From positions 868,001 to 932,000 of the forward strand of contig NZ_BMZQ01000001.1 in assembly GCF_014652875.1 (NCBI RefSeq): a DNA stretch of 64,000 nt. The letters run 5' to 3'. The number at the start of each line of letters is the position of its first letter. Position 1 is the first letter of the stretch. The position numbers were made by a program, and so were the translations under genes. Of this stretch, positions 16,055-27,723 are shown one piece after another. The notes below the pieces were generated by a model. The model saw only the letters and a program-made list of their open reading frames with translations, was not told where the DNA came from and searched no databases. Source of the DNA: Tianweitania populi (GTDB lineage: Bacteria; Pseudomonadota; Alphaproteobacteria; Rhizobiales; Rhizobiaceae).

Positions 16055-16594
16055 TCACACACATTCGAGAGGTTGATGCGGTTCGGCCGGAAGCTTGACG
16101 GTGATCCGGTCGCCAGATCGGATCTCTCCGCCGGAAAGGACGACAGCCATGACGCCGGCCAATCGTGCAAGACTGCCATCCTCGTGCCGCTCGAGAACCG
16201 CGGCAGTGAGGCCACGCCCAAGCTGCTCGATCTGCGCGCACGGATTGCGCAAGCCGGTAATCGCGATTTCCGCACCGCCTTCGAAGACCAGCCGCGTATC
16301 GGTCGGCAGAATCAGCAAATCGACGCCGATTGTCGTGACGTTCTAGCCCAACTCTCCGGGGGTGACTATGTAGCCCTTCGAACGAAGCAGGTCGAACAGC
16401 TCGGCATGGATCAAATGGACCTGCCGCAGGTTCGGCTGAGTGGGATCGTTGGCTACGCGTGAGCGATGTTTGACGGTGACGCCCTCATGCGCATCACCTG
16501 CCACGCCCAATCCCGCTTCAAGGGTAATGACGTCGCGGACCGGCTTGCTGAAGCTGTGCTCCGACGAGGAACAGACCGCGACGACTTCGGCCAT
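16055..16594 (-). pseudogene. MOSC-domain protein gene with an in-frame amber stop
   Basis: MOSC domains, related to molybdenum-cofactor sulfurases, are sulfur-carrier or reductase modules. Reading from ATG 16594 gives the family N-terminus (IFVDADAC-like features absent; MAEVVAVCSSSEHSFSKP present), the RQVHLIHAELFD helix and then PGELG followed by TAG at 16345-16343. The same frame continues NVTTIGVDLLILP, a GLRNPCAQI segment and IRSGDRITVKLP to a TGA at 16055. The conserved motif is GELGENxTT, so a single GAG-to-TAG change explains the break. No other lesion is visible over about 178 codons, so the event looks recent, unless it is a sequencing error. The start lies 2 bases after the adhC stop. 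A reinitiation ATG at 16318 could at best give an 87-residue C-terminal fragment. Confidence 0.88.
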
Positions 16595-16596
16595 GA

Positions 16597-17724
16597 TCAG
16601 TAGACCACGACCGAGCGGATGCTTTCGCCGGCATGCATGAGATCGAAGCCCTTGTTGATCTCGTTCAGCGACAGCGTGTGCGTGATCATCGGGTCGATTT
16701 CGATCTTGCCCTCCATGTACCAGTCCACGATCTTCGGCACGTCCGTGCGACCGCGCGCGCCGCCGAAGGCCGTGCCCTTCCAAGTGCGGCCGGTAACCAG
16801 CTGGAAGGGACGCGTCGAGATTTCCTGGCCCGCGCCCGCAACGCCGATGACGATCGACTCGCCCCAGCCGCGATGCGCGCTTTCAAGGGCTTGGCGCATG
16901 ACCTTGACGTTGCCTGTGCAGTCGAACGTATAATCCGCACCGCCGATCTGATCGGCGCCGCGCTTGGTCATGTTGACGAGGTAAGGCACGATGTCGCCGT
17001 CGACTTCCTTCGGATTGACGAAATGAGTCATGCCGAAGCGCTCGCCCCATTCCTTCTTGTCGTTGTTGAGGTCGACGCCGATGATCATGTCGGCACCGGC
17101 TAGCCGCAGGCCCTGAATGACGTTGAGGCCGATTCCGCCAAGACCGAAGACGATCGCGGTCGCGCCGACCTCGACCTTGGCCGTGTTGATCACCGCACCG
17201 ATGCCGGTGGTCACCCCACAGCCGATGTAGCAGATCTTGTCGAAGGGCGCGTCGGGATTGACCTTGGCCAGCGCGATCTCCGGCAGAACCGTGTGGTTCG
17301 CGAAGGTCGAGCAGCCCATGTAATGGAAGATCTTGTCCTTGCCGATCGAGAAGCGCGAGGTGCCGTCCGGCATAACGCCCTGGCCCTGGGTCGAGCGGAT
17401 CGCGGTGCAGAGATTGGTCTTGCGCGACAGACAGGATGGGCACTGGCGGCATTCCGGCGTGTATAGCGGAATGACATGGTCGCCCTTCTTCAGCGAGGTC
17501 ACGCCAGGCCCGACATCCACCACGATACCAGCGCCCTCATGGCCTAAAATGGCAGGAAACAGGCCTTCGGGATCAGCGCCGGAAAGCGTAAACTCATCCG
17601 TGTGACAGATGCCGGTCGCCTTGATCTCAACGAGGACTTCGCCTTCGCGAGGACCTTCGAGATCGACTTCCATGATCTCCAGCGGCTTTCCAGCGGCAAT
17701 GGCAACGGCGGCGCGGGTCTTCAT
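16597..17724 (-). CDS. adhC: S-(hydroxymethyl)glutathione dehydrogenase / class III alcohol dehydrogenase
   Basis: Zinc-dependent, NAD-linked enzyme that oxidises the formaldehyde-glutathione adduct to S-formylglutathione and also reduces S-nitrosoglutathione. Length 375 is standard for class III ADH. Catalytic zinc ligands are C40 (ATGICHTDE) and H62/E63 (GHEGAG); structural zinc is held by C92, C95, C98 and C106 ([16 protein letters not shown]). The Rossmann motif is GLGGIGLN and the nucleotide-discriminating acidic residue is in IGVDLN. It opens a minus-strand run ending with fghA, which takes the product. It is divergent from pccA, and a perfect 12-bp palindrome in the spacer may serve either gene. 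Confidence 0.97.
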   Translation of the reverse strand: MKTRAAVAIAAGKPLEIMEVDLEGPREGEVLVEIKATGICHTDEFTLSGADPEGLFPAILGHEGAGIVVDVGPGVTSLKKGDHVIPLYTPECRQCPSCLSRKTNLCTAIRSTQGQGVMPDGTSRFSIGKDKIFHYMGCSTFANHTVLPEIALAKVNPDAPFDKICYIGCGVTTGIGAVINTAKVEVGATAIVFGLGGIGLNVIQGLRLAGADMIIGVDLNNDKKEWGERFGMTHFVNPKEVDGDIVPYLVNMTKRGADQIGGADYTFDCTGNVKVMRQALESAHRGWGESIVIGVAGAGQEISTRPFQLVTGRTWKGTAFGGARGRTDVPKIVDWYMEGKIEIDPMITHTLSLNEINKGFDLMHAGESIRSVVVY

Positions 17725-17767
17725 GAGCGTATCTCCGAACGGTTCTTGACGGCAGAGGTCTCAGGTT

Positions 17768-17779
17768 TCCTGATCAGGA
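17768..17779. promoter_or_regulatory. Perfect 12-bp palindrome between adhC and pccA
   Basis: TCCTGATCAGGA is fully self-complementary and lies 44 bases upstream of the adhC start and 135 bases upstream of pccA. A dyad of this sort in a divergent promoter region is a candidate operator. No regulator is identified. Confidence 0.35.
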
Positions 17780-17913
17780 TCAAGCCCGATGAACGCTCTT
17801 GGCTTTGTTCTCGCGTAGAGGTCTACGCAGTGATGGTGACCAAACATTCGTTAGGCTTGCTTGACGAGCGTGATGGACACCATAAAAGGAACAGGCTGAG
17901 GAGGATCTAGCAA

Positions 17914-19926
<2,013 letters not shown>

Positions 19927-20028
19927 CGCAGCGGCTGTGGTTTCGCAGCGCTTTTGACTCGACCCTGCGGCCTTGATCCCGGACAATGCCGGCACGACAT
20001 CTGAGTCCTGCCGGCAGCCGGAATCCTT

Positions 20029-23000
20029 ATGAGCGACAAACTTCCACGCGATCCGCTGAAGCGCGAAGCGGCGGTCAAGGCCGCATTGCCGGAGACGCCT
20101 GCGCGTCCCTTCGTACATCTGCGCGTGCATTCCGCCTATTCGCTGCTGGAAGGCGCTTTGCCGGTCGGCAAGATCGTCGGGCATGCTGTCAAGGATGCTG
20201 CGCCTGCCATCGCCATCACCGACACCAACAACCTGTTCGGCGCGCTGGAATTTGCCCAGAAGGCCACCAAGGAAGGCGTGCAGCCGATCGTCGGCTGCCA
20301 GCTCGATGTCTGCTTCGATGACGAGGAGCCGGACACCTCGCGCTCTGCGCGCAAGAACGGCCCGACCTATTATCAGTTGATCCTGATCGCTGCGACCGAA
20401 GGCGGCTATGCCAATCTCGTGCGGCTGGTCAGCCGCTCTTACCTCAATCATCCGGATGTGGTCGCACCGCATATCCTGATGGACTGGATGGAGGAACTGG
20501 CCTACGGCGTGATCTGCCTGACCGGCGGACCCGCCGGGGCAATCGGCTCCATGCTAGCGGCCGACAAGCGTCCTTTAGCCGAAGCGCGCATGGAGAAGCT
20601 GAAGACGATCTTCGGCGATCGGCTTTATGTCGAGCTGCAGCGCCAGCAAGGCTATAGCCGCCAGGTTGAGGCAGGGCTGATCGATCTCGCTTACACGCAC
20701 GACCTGCCGCTGGTAGCGACCAACGAGGCTTATTTCCCCAAGCGCGATGATTATGATGCGCATGACGCGCTGGTCGCGATCGCGGAAGGCTCGGTCGTGG
20801 CGGAAGACAATCGTCGCCGCCTGACGCCGGACCATTACCTCAAGAGCCAGGCGGATATGTGCCGGTTGTTTGCGGACTTGCCGGAAGCGATTGACTCGAC
20901 GGTCGAGATCGCGATGCGGTGCTCCTATTACCCGAAGAACCGCAAGCCGATCCTGCCGCGCTTCACGGGCGGCGACGTGGCGGATGCCGAGGAGGCTGTG
21001 AAAGCCGAGGCCGACGAGCTGAAGCGTCAAGCACGCGAAGGCTTGGCTTACCGCCTCGAGCATTTCGGCATCACGCCGGGCTACACGCCCGAGCAATATT
21101 CCGAACGGCTGGAATTCGAGCTCGGCATCATCGAGCGCATGAAGTTCCCCGGCTACTTCCTGATCGTGTCGGACTTCATCAAGTGGGCGAAGGCGCACGA
21201 CATTCCGGTCGGACCGGGCCGCGGTTCGGGCGCAGGCTCGCTGGTCGCTTATGCGCTGACCATTACGGACGTCGATCCGCTGCGTTTCTCGCTGCTTTTC
21301 GAGCGCTTCCTCAATCCCGACCGCGTTTCGATGCCCGACTTCGACATCGACTTCTGCCAGGACCGGCGTGAAGAGGTCATCCGCTACGTTCAGGGCAAGT
21401 ATGGCCGCGATCAGGTCGGCCAGATTATCACCTTTGGAACACTGCAGGCCCGCGCCGTGCTGCGCGACGTCGGCCGCGTGCTGCAGATGCCCTATGGCCA
21501 GGTCGACCGCCTCTGCAAGATGGTGCCGGCGAACCCCGCCAATCCGGTGACGCTGGCCAAGGCCATCGAAGGCGAGCCGCGCTTCCAGGAAGAGATCGAG
21601 CGCGAGCCCATCGTGCAAACACTGCTCGACATCGCGCAGAAGCTCGAGGGCCTGTTCCGCCACGCGTCGACGCACGCCGCCGGTATCGTGATCGGCGACC
21701 GGCCGCTGTCGGAACTCGTGCCGATGTATCGCGATCCGCGCTCGGACATGCCGGTCACGCAGTTCAACATGAAGTATGTCGAACAGGCCGGCCTGGTGAA
21801 GTTCGACTTCCTCGGCCTGAAGACGCTGACCACGCTCGAAAACGCGGTGCAGCTGATCAAGCGGCGCGGCGTCGACATCGATCTGCCACGCCTGCCGCTG
21901 GACGATCAGAAGACCTACGAGATGCTGTCGCGCGGCGAGGTCGTCGGCGTGTTCCAGGTGGAATCGGCCGGCATGCGCAAGGCGCTGATCGGCATGAAGC
22001 CCGACCGGATCGAGGACATTATCGCGCTGGTGGCGCTTTATCGCCCGGGTCCGATGGAAAACATTCCGACCTACAATGCGCGCAAGCATGGCGAGGAGGA
22101 GATCGCCTCCATCCATCCCATGATCGACCACCTGGTGAAGGAGACGCAAGGCGTCATCGTTTACCAGGAGCAGGTCATGCAGATCGCGCAGGTTCTGTCC
22201 GGCTATACGCTGGGCGAAGCCGATCTGCTGCGCCGCGCGATGGGCAAGAAGATCCGCGCCGAGATGGAAGTGCAGCGCGTGCGCTTCGTGGAAGGCGCGG
22301 TGAAAAACGGGCTGACAAAACCGCAAGCCGACTTCATCTTCGACCTGCTCGCCAAGTTCGCCGACTATGGCTTCAACAAGTCACACGCCGCTGCCTATGC
22401 GATCGTTTCCTACCAGACCGCCTATCTTAAGGCGCATTACCCGGTGGAGTTCCTGGCAGCGTCCATGACGCTCGACATGAACAACACGGAAAAGCTGTCA
22501 GACTTCCGGCAGGATGCGATGCGTCTCGGCATCGAAGTCGTGCCGCCATCGGTAAAGACCTCGCACCGCATCTTCGAAGTCGGCGAGAACAAGATCTTCT
22601 ACTCGCTTGCCGCCATTAAAGGCGTTGGCGAACATGCGGTCGACCACATTGTCGAGAAGCGCAAGGAAGGCCAATTCAGCTCGCTTGAGGATTTCTGCAC
22701 CCGCATCGACTGCAAGATCGTCGGCAAGCGTGTGTTCGAAAGCCTGATCCAGGCGGGCGCGTTTGATTGCTTCGGCTATGACCGTTCGGCACTGATGGCC
22801 GGCATCGAGCGCATGATGGGCATGGCGCAGCGCGCCGCGGAAAATGCTGCCAGCGGGCAGGGCGACATCTTCGGCGGGGCAGCAGCACAGCCCGAAAAGC
22901 TTTATCTGCCGCCTGCAGATGCGTGGCTGCCAGCCGACCGCTTGCAGCGCGAGTTCCAGGCCATCGGCTTCTACCTTTCGGCCCATCCCCTCGATGAATA

Positions 23001-23550
23001 TCGTAGTGTTCTCGCAAAGATGCGCGTCCAGAACTGGAGCGACTTCCAGGCAGCGGTTAAGAAGGGTGCGACGGCCGGTCGGTTAGCCGGCACCGTGACC
23101 TCCAAGCAGGAGCGGCGCACCCGCACCGGCAACAAGATGGGCATCATCATGCTGTCCGACTCGTCCGGGCAATATGAGACCGTGCTGTTTTCCGAGGCGC
23201 TGGCGCAGTATCGCGATTTCCTGGAGCCTGGCACTTCGCTGGTCATTACCGTAGCAGCCGAAGACAGGCCGGAGGGTGTCAACCTGCGCATCCAGACGGT
23301 GCAGTCGCTCGATGAGGAAGCCAGCCGCGTGCAGAAGGCACTGCGCGTTTTCGTGCGCGATGCCGCTCCCATCCAGATCGTGTCGAACCAGCTCAACACG
23401 CGCGGCGAGGGCCAAGTCAGCTTCGTCGTGGTCAAGGATGGCGGGCAGGGCGAGATCGAGGTCCAGTTGCAGGACCGATACCGGATCGAGCCCCGCATGG
23501 CATCAGCCATCAAGGCAGTGCCGGGGGTGCTCGAAGTCGAACTCGTTTAA
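20029..23550 (+). CDS. dnaE: DNA polymerase III subunit alpha
   Basis: Replicative polymerase catalytic subunit, 1173 residues, the DnaE1 form. An N-terminal PHP domain begins VHLRVHSAYSLLEGALP. The palm carries GPGRGSGAGSLVAYAL and the catalytic pair D437/D439 in MPDFDIDFC. The HhH/thumb region, FNKSHAAAYA and a C-terminal OB fold (GRLAGTVTSKQERRT) follow in the expected order. The start at 20029 gives MSDKLPRDP just ahead of the PHP domain. It is preceded by pccA (102-base gap) and followed by a short T-rich terminator. Nothing is unusual in composition. Confidence 0.97.
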   Translation: MSDKLPRDPLKREAAVKAALPETPARPFVHLRVHSAYSLLEGALPVGKIVGHAVKDAAPAIAITDTNNLFGALEFAQKATKEGVQPIVGCQLDVCFDDEEPDTSRSARKNGPTYYQLILIAATEGGYANLVRLVSRSYLNHPDVVAPHILMDWMEELAYGVICLTGGPAGAIGSMLAADKRPLAEARMEKLKTIFGDRLYVELQRQQGYSRQVEAGLIDLAYTHDLPLVATNEAYFPKRDDYDAHDALVAIAEGSVVAEDNRRRLTPDHYLKSQADMCRLFADLPEAIDSTVEIAMRCSYYPKNRKPILPRFTGGDVADAEEAVKAEADELKRQAREGLAYRLEHFGITPGYTPEQYSERLEFELGIIERMKFPGYFLIVSDFIKWAKAHDIPVGPGRGSGAGSLVAYALTITDVDPLRFSLLFERFLNPDRVSMPDFDIDFCQDRREEVIRYVQGKYGRDQVGQIITFGTLQARAVLRDVGRVLQMPYGQVDRLCKMVPANPANPVTLAKAIEGEPRFQEEIEREPIVQTLLDIAQKLEGLFRHASTHAAGIVIGDRPLSELVPMYRDPRSDMPVTQFNMKYVEQAGLVKFDFLGLKTLTTLENAVQLIKRRGVDIDLPRLPLDDQKTYEMLSRGEVVGVFQVESAGMRKALIGMKPDRIEDIIALVALYRPGPMENIPTYNARKHGEEEIASIHPMIDHLVKETQGVIVYQEQVMQIAQVLSGYTLGEADLLRRAMGKKIRAEMEVQRVRFVEGAVKNGLTKPQADFIFDLLAKFADYGFNKSHAAAYAIVSYQTAYLKAHYPVEFLAASMTLDMNNTEKLSDFRQDAMRLGIEVVPPSVKTSHRIFEVGENKIFYSLAAIKGVGEHAVDHIVEKRKEGQFSSLEDFCTRIDCKIVGKRVFESLIQAGAFDCFGYDRSALMAGIERMMGMAQRAAENAASGQGDIFGGAAAQPEKLYLPPADAWLPADRLQREFQAIGFYLSAHPLDEYRSVLAKMRVQNWSDFQAAVKKGATAGRLAGTVTSKQERRTRTGNKMGIIMLSDSSGQYETVLFSEALAQYRDFLEPGTSLVITVAAEDRPEGVNLRIQTVQSLDEEASRVQKALRVFVRDAAPIQIVSNQLNTRGEGQVSFVVVKDGGQGEIEVQLQDRYRIEPRMASAIKAVPGVLEVELV

Positions 23551-23557
23551 AAGGCCG

Positions 23558-23580
23558 ACGCAGCTTTTTTCTGCGTTTTG
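23558..23580 (+). terminator. Rho-independent terminator after dnaE
   Basis: ACGCAG/CTGCGT with a T-rich 7-base loop is followed by TTTG, 7 bases after the dnaE stop. The stem is short, so efficiency is uncertain. Confidence 0.6.
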
Positions 23581-23619
23581 CCTCTGTTCGAGCACAGGGT
23601 TTTCCTATCTGTCGCCGGG

Positions 23620-24603
23620 ATGAATGCACATCCCGAATCCAAGCGCCGCGCGCTGCTCGAACAGCACGGACGCTTCCCCGTTGCCTACTCCGCTGCGTTC
23701 CAGCCTGATCTGCTGTATTTCGGCGATCAGAATGGCTTTCTCAGCTACAAGATGGTTGGGGGCACCGCTTTCGTGCTCGCCGATCCCGTTGCGCCGACGG
23801 AGCACCACGGCGCCTTGATCGATGCTTTCATGGCCAAGTACCGGGATGTCAGCTTCTGGCAGATCTCGCATGCCACGGCCGCGTTGCTCAACGCGCGCGG
23901 CTTCTTCGTGAATGCATTCGGGTCGGAAACTGTCGTCGACCTCCGCAGCTTCTCGTTCAAGGGGCCGTCGCGCCGTAGCTTTCGAACGGCCGCAAACCGT
24001 TTTGCAGCCAGCGGTCACACCGTGCGCGAGGTTCCGCTCGCGGGAGATATGGCAAAAAAGCTGCAGGCGGTATCCGACGCTTGGCGGCGGTCTAAGGCCA
24101 CGAAGAGCAGAGAACTGCGCTTCCTCGTGCGACCGGTCGTGCTCGACGATGAACCCGGCGCACGCAAGTTCGTGCTGTTCAACGCGCAAGGGGAGCCGGA
24201 GGGCTTTGCCTTCTTCGATCCGGTTTACGAGCAGGGGCAGGTCGTCGGTTATCTCTCCGCAACACGGCGATGGCTGCCCAATACCGATCCGCTGGCCGGG
24301 TATCTGCTGATGCGTACCGCGATAGAGACTTTTCAGGCTGAAGGCGTTCGCGACCTGCATCTCGGCCTGTCGCCCTTTCACCTGATTGAGGACAAGGAGT
24401 TCAACAAGAACTGGGTGACGCGGCGCGGCTTTCGCTTCTTTTATACGAACGATTTCACCAATCGCTTCTTGTACCCTGTCCGCTCCCTGTCGCAGCACAA
24501 GGACATCTATGGTGGGCAGCAGCGTCTGGTTTACGTCGCCTTCAATCGGTTGCCTGCGGTGCTGCGGCTGTTAAAGCTTCTGCGCGCCTGTCGAATCATT
24601 TGA
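23620..24603 (+). CDS. Stand-alone LPG-synthase C-terminal domain protein (DUF2156)
   Basis: Protein of about 327 residues matching the soluble C-terminal domain of phosphatidylglycerol lysyltransferases (MprF/LpiA), a tandem GNAT-like fold that moves an aminoacyl group from tRNA to a lipid. Family features: FQPDLLYFGD and GFLSYK near the start, VLADPVAP, a central QISHATAALL, then RSFRTAANRFAASGH, YLSATRRWLP and LGLSPFHLIED. The membrane flippase domain of MprF is absent. Tail residues RLLKLLRAC could form an amphipathic anchor. ATG 23620 is preferred; an in-frame upstream start at 23578 lies inside the dnaE terminator. Whether it modifies a lipid, and with which amino acid, cannot be seen. 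Confidence 0.8.
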   Translation: MNAHPESKRRALLEQHGRFPVAYSAAFQPDLLYFGDQNGFLSYKMVGGTAFVLADPVAPTEHHGALIDAFMAKYRDVSFWQISHATAALLNARGFFVNAFGSETVVDLRSFSFKGPSRRSFRTAANRFAASGHTVREVPLAGDMAKKLQAVSDAWRRSKATKSRELRFLVRPVVLDDEPGARKFVLFNAQGEPEGFAFFDPVYEQGQVVGYLSATRRWLPNTDPLAGYLLMRTAIETFQAEGVRDLHLGLSPFHLIEDKEFNKNWVTRRGFRFFYTNDFTNRFLYPVRSLSQHKDIYGGQQRLVYVAFNRLPAVLRLLKLLRACRII

Positions 24604-24673
24604 TCCGTCAGAAAGATGACGCCTGAGCGTCCGACACTCGCGGAGCCAGGTCGATTATCTGACGCACATAACG

Positions 24674-24705
24674 AAAGAAGCCCGGCGTTGAGGCCGGGCT
24701 TCTTT
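24674..24705. terminator. Bidirectional terminator between the DUF2156 gene and gltA
   Basis: Perfect 13-bp stem AAAGAAGCCCGGC/GCCGGGCTTCTTT with a 6-base loop between two convergent genes. The A/T ends of the arms supply a T run on either strand. It lies 70 bases after the DUF2156 stop and 14 bases after the gltA stop. Confidence 0.9.
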
Positions 24706-24719
24706 GTGTTCGTAGCCGA

Positions 24720-26009
24720 TCAGCGTTTGGCGATCGGTGTGTAATCGCGCTGCGTGTGGCCGGTGTAAAGCTGGCGCGGACGGCCGATCTTCTGGCTCGG
24801 ATCCTCGATCATTTCCTTCCACTGGGCGATCCAGCCGACCGTGCGGGCAACCGCAAACAGCACCGTGAACATGGTCGTCGGGAAGCCGAGCGCCTTCAGC
24901 GTAATGCCCGAATAGAAGTCGATGTTCGGGTAGAGCTTCTTTTCGATGAAGTACGGATCGGTCAGCGCGATCTTTTCGAGCTCCATCGCGACGTCCAACA
25001 GCGGATCGTCCTTGATGCCGAGCTCGCCGAGAACCTCATGCGTGGTCTTCTGCATGATCTTGGCGCGCGGATCGTAGTTCTTGTAGACGCGGTGACCGAA
25101 GCCCATTAGGCGGAACGGATCGTTCTTGTCCTTGGCGCGGGCAATGAACTCCGGAATGCGGTCGACCGAACCGATTTCGCCCAGCATGTTAAGCGCCGCT
25201 TCGTTGGCGCCGCCATGTGCCGGACCCCACAGGCAGGCAATGCCGGCAGCGATACAAGCGAAGGGGTTGGCACCCGAGGAACCGGCAAGACGCACGGTCG
25301 AAGTCGAGGCGTTCTGCTCGTGATCGGCATGCAGGATGAAGATCCGCTCCATGGCGCGCGCCAGGATCGGGTTCACCTTGTAGTCCTCGCATGGGACCGC
25401 AAAGCACATGTGGAGGAAGTTCGCCGCGAAGTTCAGCTCGTTCTTCGGATAAACGAAGGGCTGGCCGACATGGTACTTGTAGGCCATCGCCGCGATCGTC
25501 GGCATCTTGGCGATCAGGCGGATCGAGGCGATCATGCGCTGCTGCGGATCCGAGATGTCGGTCGAGTCGTGGTAGAAGGCGGACAGCGCGCCAACCACGC
25601 CGCACATGACGGCCATCGGATGCGCATCGCGACGGAAGCCGCGGAAGAACCAGCCGAGCTGTTCATGCACCATCGTGTGGCGCGTGACGCGGAGGTCGAA
25701 ATCTTCCTTCTGCGTGCGCGTCGGCAGTTCGCCGTAAAGAAGCAGATAGCAGACTTCCAGGAAGTCGCCCTGTTCAGCCAGTTGTTCGATAGGGTAGCCG
25801 CGATGCAGGAGCACGCCCTCATCACCATCAATATAGGTGATTTCCGACTCGCATGATGCGGTTGAAGTAAAACCGGGATCGTAGGTGAAAGCCCCGGTTT
25901 CCTTGTACAAGGAGCCGATATCGACCACGTCCGGCCCGACCGAGCCCTTTCGGACCTTCAAATTAATAGATTTACCGTTGAGGCTAAAATCAGCGTTCGC
26001 GTCGGTCAT
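24720..26009 (-). CDS. gltA: Citrate synthase
   Basis: Type II (hexameric, Gram-negative) citrate synthase of 429 residues, joining oxaloacetate and acetyl-CoA. Catalytic His residues lie in [10 protein letters not shown] and [14 protein letters not shown], and the catalytic Asp in the segment NIDFYSGI. The N-terminal domain with the [13 protein letters not shown] region typical of the NADH-sensitive class is present. ATG 26009 has AAGGA upstream and begins [10 protein letters not shown]; an in-frame ATG 11 codons earlier is possible but less usual. It lies 166 bases downstream of gltX on the same strand and probably has its own promoter in that gap. Confidence 0.97.
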   Translation of the reverse strand: MTDANADFSLNGKSINLKVRKGSVGPDVVDIGSLYKETGAFTYDPGFTSTASCESEITYIDGDEGVLLHRGYPIEQLAEQGDFLEVCYLLLYGELPTRTQKEDFDLRVTRHTMVHEQLGWFFRGFRRDAHPMAVMCGVVGALSAFYHDSTDISDPQQRMIASIRLIAKMPTIAAMAYKYHVGQPFVYPKNELNFAANFLHMCFAVPCEDYKVNPILARAMERIFILHADHEQNASTSTVRLAGSSGANPFACIAAGIACLWGPAHGGANEAALNMLGEIGSVDRIPEFIARAKDKNDPFRLMGFGHRVYKNYDPRAKIMQKTTHEVLGELGIKDDPLLDVAMELEKIALTDPYFIEKKLYPNIDFYSGITLKALGFPTTMFTVLFAVARTVGWIAQWKEMIEDPSQKIGRPRQLYTGHTQRDYTPIAKR

Positions 26010-26175
26010 CGCAAAGTCCTTCTCATTACTGGAAGACGCCATGGCGGAAAAATTGCCGAAGTGTGGCGAAAACCCGCAGGCAGGGCAGTGCTATCGTATT
26101 CAGCAGGGCGTGCCAAGGATTCCGGCATCTAATGTTGCACTGCCATAAGTGCACTGCAACTGAGTTGTTCCAACC

Positions 26176-27597
26176 CTAACCGATTTGGTCAGAAAGACGG
26201 CCTAGCGACTCCTGCTTTCCGAGCACAGCCAGGACATCGAACACCCCAGGCGACGTGCTGCGGCCGGTCAAAGCGGCGCGGAGTGGCTGCGCGACCTTGC
26301 CGAGTTTCAAGCCTGCTTTTTCAGCAACCTCGCGCACGGCAGCTTCCGCGGATGCCGCCGACCAGTCTTCAACGGACAACAAAGCATCGTGCGCGTCGCT
26401 CAGCACCTTGCGTGCGTCGGCATCAAGGATTTGCGCCGCCTTTTCATCGAGTGGAAGCGGACGGGTGGCAAAAAGGTAGCCGGCGCTATCCGCGAGCTCC
26501 AACAGCGTCTTTGCACGTTCCTTCAAGCCCGGCATGGCGGCGCTGAGCTGTTCGCGCTTGCCATCATCCAGCTTAGTCAGAGTGGCTTCACCGTTCGGCA
26601 GATAAGGCAGCGTGTCGATGAGGGCCGCAGTGAGGGCGGCATCATCCATGCGCCGCATATGGACGCCGTTTACGGCTTCCAGCTTGGCAAAGTCGAAGCG
26701 CGCCGCGCCCTTGTTGACGTCCTCTATCTCGAACCAGCGGACCATGTCCTCGATGGTCATGATCTCGTCGTCGCCATGGCTCCAGCCGAGACGCGCGAGA
26801 TAGTTGCACAGAGCTTCCGGCAGGTAGCCCATTTCACGATAGGCTTCGACGCCGAGCGCGCCGTGGCGCTTGGACAGCTTGGCACCGTCCGCACCATGGA
26901 TCAGCGGGATATGCGCCATGACAGGCACCTCCCAGTTCATCGCCTGGTAGATCACCGTCTGGCGCGCGGCGTTGGTCAGATGGTCGTCGCCGCGGATGAT
27001 ATGGGTGACGCCCATGTCGTGATCGTCCACCACGACGGCGTGCATGTAGGTCGGGTTGCCGTCCGAACGCAGGATGATGAAATCGTCCAGATCCTTGTTG
27101 GGGAAGCGCACTTCGCCCTGCACACGGTCCATGACGACGGTTTCACCCTCACGCGGCGCCTTGATCCGGATTGCGGGCTTCACACCGGCAGGGGCCTCGG
27201 ACGGATCGCGGTCGCGCCAGCGGCCGTCATAGCGCGGCGGGCGACCTTCGGCCTTGGCCTTTTCGCGCATCTCGTCGAGTTCGGCCGGCGTGGCGTAGCA
27301 GCGGTAAGCAGCACCCTTGGCAACCAACTCCTCGGCGACCTCGCGGTGACGCTCGGCGCGGGCAAACTGCGAGATCGGCTCACCTTCCCAGGTAAGGCCG
27401 AGCCACTTCAAGCCATCGAGGATAGCGGCCGTTGCCGCATCGGTCGAGCGCTCGCGATCGGTGTCTTCAATGCGCAGCAGCATCGTGCCGCCGGTGTGCT
27501 GGGCATAAAGCCAGTTGAACAAGGCCGTGCGCGCGCCGCCGATATGCAGATAGCCCGTGGGCGAGGGCGCGAAGCGGGTGACGATGGGCTTCGACAT
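26176..27597 (-). CDS. gltX: Glutamyl-tRNA synthetase
   Basis: Class I aminoacyl-tRNA synthetase of 473 residues that charges tRNA-Glu. The HIGH signature is in [17 protein letters not shown], and the KMSKS-type motif is KLSKRHG. The zinc-finger region of some GluRS enzymes is reduced to a single Cys ([13 protein letters not shown]), as in many alphaproteobacteria. Alphaproteobacteria often carry two gltX copies, one of which can charge tRNA-Gln for later amidation; only one is in this window. It is divergent from comEC. Confidence 0.96.
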   Translation of the reverse strand: MSKPIVTRFAPSPTGYLHIGGARTALFNWLYAQHTGGTMLLRIEDTDRERSTDAATAAILDGLKWLGLTWEGEPISQFARAERHREVAEELVAKGAAYRCYATPAELDEMREKAKAEGRPPRYDGRWRDRDPSEAPAGVKPAIRIKAPREGETVVMDRVQGEVRFPNKDLDDFIILRSDGNPTYMHAVVVDDHDMGVTHIIRGDDHLTNAARQTVIYQAMNWEVPVMAHIPLIHGADGAKLSKRHGALGVEAYREMGYLPEALCNYLARLGWSHGDDEIMTIEDMVRWFEIEDVNKGAARFDFAKLEAVNGVHMRRMDDAALTAALIDTLPYLPNGEATLTKLDDGKREQLSAAMPGLKERAKTLLELADSAGYLFATRPLPLDEKAAQILDADARKVLSDAHDALLSVEDWSAASAEAAVREVAEKAGLKLGKVAQPLRAALTGRSTSPGVFDVLAVLGKQESLGRLSDQIG

Positions 27598-27723
27598 GGG
27601 GAGATCCGATCATAAAGTCTCAATGCGGCGCATTTCGCTGGCCAAGCCTCAGGCGGGCTGGCACAGGACGCGCGCCCGTGTAGCATAGGTGCGGGCAGGT
27701 GCAAGTTTTGCATCATATGGGGA

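Noticed and set aside
16343-16345. TAG as a recoded amino acid (pyrrolysine-type) in the MOSC gene
   Set aside because: The motif has Glu here in the family, the change is one base from GAG, and nothing in the window suggests amber recoding machinery.
20575-22326. 583-codon minus-strand frame opposite dnaE
   Set aside because: Antisense to the polymerase gene; no independent evidence of coding.
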